Positions 39,801-51,200 of a stretch of DNA of 64,000 bases are shown here, one piece after another. The number at the start of each line of letters is the position of its first letter. The stretch's first letter is position 1. The position numbers and the translations under genes are program-made. Source of the stretch: Paracentrotus lividus (taxonomy: Eukaryota; Echinodermata; Echinoidea; Camarodonta; Echinidae); the NCBI GenBank assembly GCA_940671915.1, contig CALNVZ010002974.1:37651053-37715052 (forward strand). Reading direction: 5' to 3'. Under the pieces are notes generated by a model. It did not search any database. It was not told the DNA's origin and saw only the letters and a list, made by a program, of their open reading frames with translations.

Positions 39801-42800
39801 TGCTGTCATTTTCGCGCTTAATTTTTCTCGCTGAGCGGTCTCAAAGAATGTTCACAGGTTCTTGAATTCGCGCTGCGCGTTAGTAAGCACGCAATTGAAT
39901 GCACCCAATACATGCATAAAAAGCATGCTCATATATTCCTAGGTTAATTCGCGCCTGCCCATCTTCGCGCAAAATCCTTGAATACCAATGTACCGTTAAT
40001 ATTTCAACGATTACAGTATCTGTTTATCCTTGGAAGATAAGTGCTGCAGAACCTGTCTATAAAGGCCACTTATGGCGCAGTCACATAAACGACACATGTA
40101 CATGGCTAATGAGCAGTATACGTTGGATGTGCGTTACTCATTCATCAAGCGCGCTTATCCAACGATGTGCATTCGTTGTGTATTTTAATATGTACCGCTA
40201 TGTATACGCTCTTTGTGCGCGTTGTTGACAATTTTCACAAATTTCAATGCGCCGGTCTTGCGTTGTGTACATGTGACTGCCTCATTACATACAATGTAAG
40301 TCACCTTATAACTCCCTTACATGTGCAGGTGGTCGTAATAGACAGGTTTGACTGTATTTGCAATGAATTGTATTTGGACCATACAAATTTATGCTACATA
40401 AAAATAAACTTGCCTTGTGGATGCCTCTCTCCTTTCAACCAGGACCATTCTTCCATCAATTACAGTGAACACTCTAACAATCAATTTAAAAAATAAAAAT
40501 AAATAGACATTAGGTATGAAGCTTGAGGGGGAAAAAAAACACTTCATGAGTGTGTGTAACACTGGCGTAAATCCGTAAAGAATGCTCTTCACCAGGGGGG
40601 ATATTACATAATAATACAAAGCGCCATCCCCCCCTGATGAATAGAAATCGCAAATGGATTTACGCGAGTGGTGTGTAAGACCAAATAAAAGGTCCATTTG
40701 ACAGGACAGGTGTTCCATTCACCATACATTTTAGTTATTCATACAACACTGGCAAATCTCCAGAATAGAAAAGAAATATTGAAGTAAAAAAATATGAATA
40801 ATTCCATGTTGTTTATTGGCCTTAATCCCCTTTATAATAAATGACAAAAATGATAAGAAAGGAGATGTTTACTTCTGTTTGTCAAGATCCATGACAGCTG
40901 GATAAATGAAAAATTGCCTATTGAGAGGAAAAGCATCTCTACCATTTCTAGAACTTGTCTTTGTATTTATTATAGAAATGTCAGGATGGGATCTACTTCA
41001 GAAGGTTTAAGAAAGAGAAATGAAACACATCTTCTGATCATAACAAATAAAACACAATAACAAAAGAGATCATCAAATCAATAGGCTTACATGTACATGT
41101 AGCTATGACGTAACTCACATGACTCTATACATGTACATCTAGGTTGTTACTTATTTACATGTATATATGCAAGGGTTTTATTTCCTCAAATTTCACAAGT
41201 CAGAGAAGAAATGCAGAATTAGAACTATGGTAACATAGAAATCGTGAAAATATTAAGATGCAAAAATAACAGCTTGTACAGCAACTTACTTGGGTAAATA
41301 GCTGAGTCTCTCCTTTAGAGGGCAGTTGGCAAGTTTCTTATCATTCAGAAGAAGGACATCAAACACAGCATAACACACTTGAATATCTAAACAAAGAAAA
41401 AAGAAAGGAAAAAATACGCTCAAATCACTATCTATAAGAATATTACAGTTATAATAACTTCAGTGGGGTGACAAAACCTCGTATCTCAAGAACGTCAAAC
41501 GTTTAGGAGAACTACTGTACAAAACATGGCAGTCAATGAATTAACCTATGGGATCTCCTTTCTTTGACATAATGTGGTGGCTTCATCTTGGGGTAAGAGA
41601 GCTGGGATTTTGACAGGATATCATTTGACTGATTACTTGGAGATTAACAAAAAGGTGATTTTTCACCAAAATTTGAGATACAAGGTCTTATCATCCCATC
41701 GATGTTATTCTTCTTTGCAAACATATATGGCATAAACAATTGTCTTCATGCACATGAACAAGACTTGTAAATAGGGCTACATGTATATTCTCATACCAGT
41801 ACTGTTTCAGTTTGAACCAGTTAACTAGACAGATAGATATAATAATAATATATAGCATTTATAATGCGCCGACTATCTAGTTGCCTATTCAGTGGCGCAG
41901 CTTATTTTTATTACCCGGCTATAGCCATAGCTGCCCTTTATTTGATAATAAAGAGCGCTTAGGCATCGAGGAATTTCTTCCTACCAGTACCCATTTACCT
42001 TACTTGGGTCAAGTCTGGCAAATTGTAGATTAATATCTTGCCAAAGGATATTAGTGGAATGGACGGGATTCGAACCGCGTACCCTGTGATCGTCAGTCCG
42101 CCGACTTATCCACTCGACCACACCACCTCTACATCCCCAGTGACTTTGGACACAGTTATTACATGTATAAGAGCAATATAAAACTGTTTTGATATAGCTC
42201 TCTTTGAGATGGTTATAAATATACTGACTGATATACTATTACAAAATATAATGCATATGCATTTTCTTTGGCTTCATCAATACCTCTCACATACCTTCTT
42301 CATCTCGCAGACTTTTGATGTCAAAGTTTTCTCCCTTTGAGCTAAATTTGAAGGAAAACACAACTCAGCATTAAATTCCTCAAAAAACATAATCCATAAA
42401 TATGTGCCATATTAGTACATGTACATGTACTAATATGGTACATGTACAATTATTTGTGAAAACATTTAAACAAGTTTAAAATGTGCATGAGAATGAGCAT
42501 GCACACAATATACATTTTTAAGTAGATAGGATGATTCTACATATTATTGTACTTAAATCTTATAACAAAGTCACGCAGATGTTAGACATATGTTATACAT
42601 ATTACATTTGATGTCACCTGGGCCTCCCAAAGGGAAATTTATGCTTATTCTTATTTCTCACCTCCATGTGTAGATCAATATACAAAGTGTCAAACTATTG
42701 AGAGGTTTACCCTTATTACTATATATATTTTTGCATGTTATGTTCTTAATTATCAGGAATATCTAAATATAATAATCATGTCATATTTTTAATTATCAGG

Positions 42801-45800
42801 AGTATCTAAATAATGAGGTTTTGATTGCTCACATAAAAGCCTTGGTATCTGCATTGTAGGCACACATCTCACCATCCAATATACAGGAATGCACATTACT
42901 GCAAATGATAATAATAATAATAATATAATTACAACAATAAAATTGATTCATAAAGCACCCTTAAAGCAGGCAACTTCTTACTCAAAGTGCTTAAAGATGT
43001 ATGAGTTAAGAGTTATAGTAAAAAGTGGAAGTATAACACAAACAGTGATTGATTGCATGGGTGTCATGTTGTTGCTTATTACTTGTTATATTAAACGATT
43101 CTGTATTATTTCATGACTAGGAATCCCAATCCCATGTTAAAATGATTGGGGGAATGGGTCACTTGTTCAACCTAGGATTTTTTTCCAGGGTTGGGTCCTT
43201 TGGGGGACAATGCTTTTAGACAGTTTTTTTTTTTTTTTTTGAGGGGAGGAGGAGGAGGAGGGGGAGGAGGATGAGGATGGGGAGACAGATAAAATTTTCC
43301 CATGTTTCCCACTGATTTATATGCCACTTCATTTAACAAAGATTGTTAGAGATATTAGTAACACATGTAAGGAACTGACCTTTTGAAGCAGTTTGCAATG
43401 TATGGAGTCAAGCTACCTTCCATGGGGCTCTTTCCAAATGAAGCAGAATAGTCATGAGACCTACAAAACACAAATTGAAAGGTTTAAGGGTAAGTCTTAA
43501 CTATTTTGCAGCTTTGTCCTGTGTGTTACAGACGGATAATTTACCATGGATTACGATAATTATGAAATGATTTATCTCAATTACTTTTCATGATTTGGGT
43601 CAATGTCCAGAAGCTTTACCCAAAACATGAAAAATAACTGAGATAAATCATTTCATAATCAATTTATGGTACATGTAAATTATTCGTCTGTGACACGAGG
43701 AACAAAACAAATAATACACTTATGATTTAGAACTAAGAGCCCAGGGACATTTGTTCCAAAACGTAATGTGCCATGTCAACTCCAAAGGCCAGAGATCTTC
43801 TTTGATAGAGATGGTAGATGATTACTCCAGGGTCCATGATTTTTCTGAATTTAATTCAATGCATATTAAAAAGGAATATTAAAATGTATTACAATGTACA
43901 AACAAACAAGCATCCAATCTAACACAATGAGGGTTTCCAGTAAAACTGCTTCAATGAAATTATGGATATTTTAAAAGTTTTTTAACCCTATTTTTCCCGA
44001 GGCGAGGGTCAATCTGACTCCCCCTCCCCCTTATGAATTTTAATCTTTTTGATCCCTTTCGTACTTATTTTTGGAAGTTACTAATTCACCTTAAGCTGGG
44101 GGTGCCGGAGGGGGGGGGGGATACTTACCTTCTTGAGAAATACATGTACTTGTCTCCTTGTTTATGCAGCTGCATCCTCTCACCGTCTAGTTTGGTTTCG
44201 ATCAGGAAACCCTTATGCTCCATAGCACGCTCAACCTACATACAAAAATAGAAACCATATTTCAATTACATTATAATTCTTCAAAATAATCCAGTTGCAG
44301 AATTAAACAAACTGTTGACTGCCAAGCAATCAAATTTGTGATGAACTGGTAATGTATTAATTGTATTACTATTGGTTTGTTTTTATTTCAAATGTTTTAA
44401 AAATTATGTTTTCAATGTTATTTCAAAAGTGTTAGTGTTGGGTATATTCTGTGTCCTGTAAAACAGGGTTGCTTGTATCTCAGTAGCTTCATTTTGAGCA
44501 GGACCCCTTTTATGGATCGCATTGTGGAATAGGATTAGCAGAAGATTTACAATGTACAAGTGAGATTACTACTTTTGGGCACCTTGTCCATGACTGTACT
44601 CCAAACGAGGCTATTGAGATACAGTCAATTTTAGTAAAAGACAAGTTCCTGCATTGAACTAAGTTTGAACAACAAAATAAAAATTGAAAAATCTGTTACA
44701 AGATGCTACATGCAAACTAGATTTTCAGGTCGCAGACCTTTATGAAAAATCAATCCATCATAAATGTTGATGTTACAGGGCACATGCACCACAACATTAA
44801 CAGATGTTACATCCGTGCACTGTAATGTAAAAATAATGATCATAGCAAAATTTAAAACGACCAATCTGATTTGTTCAAAATGATACTTTTATGCAAACAC
44901 ATACAACAAGGATTCTGATTGGTTACAATCGTTTCTAATTGATCTTAATTACTGTTTTTTGTTACAGAACCCTGATAAGCTATCTGAAACTAGACTGAGA
45001 CCTATCAGAGATAGTCCTCAACTATTTTCCTGCTTTTAAAACCTTTGTTACACCGAATTCAAAACCCTTTGGCCCGAATTCACAAACGTTAGTCCATGGT
45101 CTAAATCAATTGTTTAAACCACGGATTTAGACGCATGGTCTAATTTTGGTATTCACAAACCACCTGATTTAGACCATGGACTAACTAAAACCAGTTTGTG
45201 AATTCGGGCGCTTTGGCTTGGTGCCCTAAGCTAATTTCGGTTATGGCCTGTTTACACCAACTTGCCAAAACCTACTAAAGATAGGTCATGATTGCACGTG
45301 TCTTTCCATTTATGCTTGTGTTGACTGTGCTGGTGTAAACTACCAACTTTTGTATGTGTACAACTAACCTGAGTTATTTTGCTCGTTCACCAAGCATAGG
45401 ACTAAATGGCTGAAGACACTGATAGCAATCTCATTCAATCTCACGGCCGGTTTAGACAGATCACTGCAAACCTACAACAAGAAATATAAAATAAAGACAT
45501 AATTCAAAACCATCAGAAACTTGTAAGCTACATGTAATGTTATAAAATACATGTATGATATGATTCAATTCATGGGACAAGGATGTAGATTATATGAATA
45601 TAAGTTTCAAATGTTATGAGTCCCCTCAAATTTGTGTTACTTTTTTTTTTTTTTTCTTTGGAAGGGGTAAGATTTTCATGCCTGAAACTATTTCAAGGTG
45701 AAGAGAGAAATAAAAAGAGGAAAGGGACATCGTAGATGGGGATGCATAGATATACATATACACAGTATAACAACAGATTACCATAAAAACATTCAGGACT

Positions 45801-48204
45801 TAAAATTTTAAGATTCTGCTGAATCTGATCCTCAGTGAAAGAGTCTTCCATAGGAATGGGGCTGAATAAGGAAGAATTTTTATCCTTTAAGAGAATATAC
45901 AACACAATGCCTACTATAAACAAGCTAATAGCTAAAATTAGCTTTAAACACATTTGTAAATATGTTGATTAATTTATTTGTCCATACCTTTGAGAGGCTA
46001 TATGGTGACATTGAAGAAGTCTTCTGCATCAGGATGATAAGTACCAGGGATAGATTGCTGACTCAAAACCAACTTTCATTTCCTGTAACAAAAGCAAAGA
46101 AATAAGAATAAAGTTTATTTAATGTCTAAGCAAGACGGGCGACAATTTAACTATTTATGTGCAGATGCATGATACTAGCCCTACTGTTCGGTGCCAATCA
46201 TGCTTGCATAACCTACTATTGACTGTCTTAATCCATGCTTTGTCTCCTACCTCCCCTGCATTGTGCATGATTGCACCCCGCTTTTTCTGCGGCGGCACAT
46301 CCGACTTTTAATTGGCCAATTTTCTCGTTTACACAGTTTACATTAAACTTGTTTGGTAATTTAATGTGTTTGTCAACATTTTGATAGGACCTAGTGGCAA
46401 AACCATTGCTAACAATTAAAAACAAATTCTATGCCCTGGAACAATGCAGTTTAGATAATTGCCCTCTTATTTTTTAAACAGAATTTGGTATGACTTTAGA
46501 GAACAAATAAGAATGCCACATATTTAAGTACAACATCGTGTCCAAAAGTTCATTTAAAAATGTTATGAGGAAGTATTGACTGTCATATTTAAGTACAAAG
46601 AGGGAAAACTTAGCAGTGGGAGATATAGACCCTGGCATGTACGGATTACCAGTGCGGCAGGAGGGTTGTTGTGGGGTGGCACTTAAAGAGTTAAGAATGT
46701 TTGCAGTGGTCTTCAATTAAATAATAGGAAAAAAATCCTTTACCAAAACTGGAGAAAAAAAAGTGACCACTCAAAATTTTATGGGAAAGGCTTTGAAAAT
46801 ATAATACCATAAGCAACATCCTTTGTAACTATATGCTTGAACATCTTACATAGTGATACATTCTGTTGTTCAAGTGATGGTATAATGAAATGTTTTACTT
46901 CACTTTTTTTAAAAGTCACTTAAGGAGCATAAATAATACATCAATCATCCAAAATCATCATGCACAATCATTATTCTTTGAATGCCACCTGCTACTGTGT
47001 TTAGAAACAAAGCTACATGTATAAGCACCTCTTACCTTCATAATCATACGGATCAGCCACTTCTGTTCGATAGCACTAGTTTTTCTGAGTAAAGTTAACA
47101 AACTTTGTTTGACCAGATCCTTCTTCTTTGTTGCATTGTTGAGAGCGATAGAATCAAGATTATCATTAACATCTTTGATCGTCAAACTGAAAGAAAAAAA
47201 ATAGTAACTCATGGAATATGTTACTCATAGACCTCAAACCCAAAGAGCACATGTTGCTATTAACATATGAACATTTTAAACAACTTTACAATGAAATAAT
47301 ACAAAGACATGAACATTTGTCCAGCATTAACTATTATAATTATCACATTATGTGTGGATCAAAACTTTGGAATAAATCTACTATTTCACAAAATATTAAA
47401 AAAATTCCAGGGCAATTTCAAATTAATCTGTAAAGGCATCTGAAGTGGGTCAAGGATGATAAAATGTAACAACAACTTACTCTATATATCTACCATTACA
47501 TGTGGAGGGAGGGGCTAGAATTGTCCTCATGTTTATAAAATGAATAAATAAATAAGTTATAGCATGGCACGCTTACCTTCCTTTCTCTGGGCATCTGTTA
47601 CGCAAAACAAAGAAAGCAACACTGGCGAAATCTCCAGCTTCCTAGAAAGACATTAACAAATAATATTCAAGCTAGAATGCCAAGCAATATGGTTCTTTCA
47701 AAGCAAGGGAGGATGGAAAAGAATTGCAGTGCAAATAGCCAATAAGAGCATCCACTGTTGTGCGATCAAGTTGTCAATGCAAATGAAGTATTCAAATCGG
47801 TTGTTGTGTGGAATAATTGAAACGCATCTAATTTTCTTTTTCTTTGGTAAGAATGGCTTTCTGTATTACATGAAGAACATTGGTTAAACTTAATCAAAAT
47901 CCATTACAACCACACTTTAAGTACAAAAGTCTACCCTTTGTTCATAATTTGCTATAAATCATTGTCCAAAAACAATTAACACAAAAACAAACAACAATTT
48001 TGTTTTTCCTTACCTGCTTTGCTGTAGGGGCTCTGTAGTTAAGAAGCTTTCTTGCATCGGTACTCTCTTTGGCTAAACCAAGGATGTCAATGTAGAGCTT
48101 AGCTAGAGTATGCTACATAGCAAAAACAAAAGACAACATTATCTGTGAAATAACATGAAAATCCTTCAAAAATTTTGAAAAATTTAAACTTGTTAGTAAT
48201 GCTT

Positions 48205-48251
<47 letters not shown>

Positions 48252-51200
48252 AAAAATGGAACTCATTTCTTTGCCACCTTCTTCCAATCTGGCACAGCCC
48301 ACTGCTTGGGCTTGACAAGTGCTGAGCATAAAGTGCAAGCAAAATTATTAAATTTATTCTTTTATTTCTTTTTCTAAATAAGAATTGTAAATGCTATTAT
48401 GTTTTTCCAAATATTGTTAAACATAAATCTACACATATAATAGACAAGGATGTTGTGTATGTAACAAATAAATGTAGACGGTATGGTTTGGACAAACTTG
48501 GAAAAAAAAATTAAACTAAGATAAAAGAAAATCAAATTTACCTCCTTAATGCCATAAGCCATTCTCTCCCTCTCTAGTTGAGGCAACAGCAGACGCATTG
48601 CTGGGTAGAAATTGTCTGTCTGTTTACAGGAAAAACAGACATGCAAAATATTTGTTGAGAGAAAAAACAGAAACAAAATGTTGATACACCTGAACTTGAT
48701 TAACTTAAAATATCCTAACCTATTGTCATGAGAAAGAAAAATCATGAAAGAGAGACAAAAAAAGAAAACTAAAAAAAACAAGTGGATTAGTATATTACGC
48801 GATGCGGAATATATGTCCCCGCGAATAATATAAAATTCCCATTATATCGCATCAGAAAGATAAAAATGAAAAGTCAATTCTCTGTATTCCTGTACAATTA
48901 TACAACCAAAATATGTAAAAGCTACAGAAAATGTTACAATAGATAATTTAAAAAAAGAATACTTCTTACAGCTATGTGAATATTATGTAATATAATGAAG
49001 GAGATATGATAGCGTGAAATAATTTACCTTAGAAGAAGGAAATAGGTTGCGTTTTTAAGAGGAGTTAAAGCACAATTTTTGTAATGCAATGTACAATATA
49101 GGTCAAAAATCAAGTTCAAAGGTCAAGGGGTCAAAAGTCAAAATTCCGTGAGGAAGTTTTGTAGTCCTCACCTTAGTGCTATATCATAAAGTAAACAAAA
49201 TCGAAATCGGATGAAAAAATGGCGAAGGAGTAGCATTTTGTAACCAATGTACAATATTAGGTCAAAAATCAGGGTCAAAGGTCAAAGGTCAAAATTCTGT
49301 GAAGAAGTTATTTGAAGTCATCACCCTAGTGCTATCATATAAAGCTAACAAAATTTGAATCGGATGAAAAATAGCGAAAGGAGTAGCATTTTGTAACCAA
49401 TGTACAATAAGGTCAAAAATCAAGGTCAAAGGGGTCAAAAGTAAAATCCTGTGAGGAAGTTTTGTAGTCCAGTACCTACTAGTGCTATATGATAAAGCAA
49501 CAAAAATCGAAATCGGATGAAAATGGCGGAAGGAGTAGCGTTTTGTAACCAATGTACAAATATATGGTCAAAAATCAAGGTCAAATAGGTCAAAAAAGGG
49601 GTCAATGTCAAATTGTCGTCCGTGAGGAAGTTTTTGTAGTCCTCACCTAGTGCTATGATCAAAAGCAAACAAAATTGAAATCGGATGAAAAAAATAGCGA
49701 AGGAGTAGCATTTTGTAACCAATGTACAATATAGGTCAAAATAATCAAAGGTCAAAGTCAAAGGGGTCAATAGTCAAATCAATGAGGAAGTTTTGTAGTC
49801 CTCACCTACATTGTAGTGCTATATCATAAAGCAAACAACAATTGAATATCGGATGAAAAATAGCGAAGGAGTAGCATTTTGTAACCAATGTAAATTATAG
49901 GTCAAAAATCAAGGTCAAAGGTCAAAGGGGTCAATAGTCAAATTCCGTGAGGAAGTTTTTGTAGTCCTCACCTACGTGTGCTATATTCATAAGCAAAACA
50001 ACAATTGAAATCGGAATGAAAATAGCGAAGGAGTAGCATTTTTGTAACAATTGTACAATATGGTCAAAAATCAAGGATCAAAGGTCAAAGGGGTCAAAAG
50101 TCAAAATTCAATGAGGAAGTTTTGTAGTCCTCACCTAGTGCTATATTCATAAAGCAAAAACAAATTCGAAAATCGGATGAAAATGGCGAAGGAGTAGCAT
50201 TTTGTAACCAATGTACAATATAGGTCAAAATCAGGTCAAAGGTCAAAGGTCAAAATTCTGTGAAGAAGTTTTGAAGCCTATCACCTAGTGCTATCTAATA
50301 GTAAACGCAACGGAATCGAAATCGGAAAAATGGTGAGGGAGTGCAAATTGAAGATTTTGAATCACATATCGGGACGCACAGGACGTTCTGTTACTGGCGT
50401 TTGTTTCGTCTGGCGGGTCACTGTGTCATGGTGTTTTGTTGCGATGTTATGTGATTTTCGTTGCTCATTTTCTTGTATTGCAGTATGCTGACTTTTTCTG
50501 GATCGAAACTCGTGGGTATATGGTCGTGGGTTGGATTTGTGGCGGGTGGTACGGATGGCGGATGGCGGACGGACGGACGGACACAATTACACATACTCAC
50601 GTACGGAACCCGTTTCATAGTCCCCTGCTCGACTCGTTCGGTGGGGACAAATAAAAGCACTAACTAAATCTAGTACATAGTACATGCTCTTCCTGGATTA
50701 TTACTTGACATCAATTATATCTGAAATGAGCAAGATGTTATATCTTCTGCTTTATTGCCTCAACCGAAAAATTATGCAAATAAGTACCATCAAATAAAAC
50801 ATCGTGGACATTTTAGAAACAGTTTTCACTGAAGATAAGGTGCCTGAGCTAAGCAAAAATATGAAGAATGGGCAAGCATAGTTGTTGATTTCAGCAATAT
50901 TGTTGCAGATTAATTTACCTCTAATTTCAAGACTCTAATAAGAACATGGTCGTTACATGTATACACACCTGAAAACTAAAAGTTATCATGGGGATATACA
51001 TTCATATCTCCTTGCCATGATATAAAATGGTGCCTTTTCCACTTTCTAATTAATGCATTTTCCAGCCCTTGTCTTGAGCCAAAACACCATCAAGTAACCT
51101 TATGTCGCTTATACCTTAAATATTGTAATAATGCCACTTCTTCACAAAAGATGTAAAGAGAGAGCAAGACACGGTTAGTCCTTACCGTGTGGTTTTGATT

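Noticed and set aside
49289-49770. Two minus-strand ORFs of about 90-110 codons
   Set aside because: They are repeat-array translations and contain the same peptide blocks twice.
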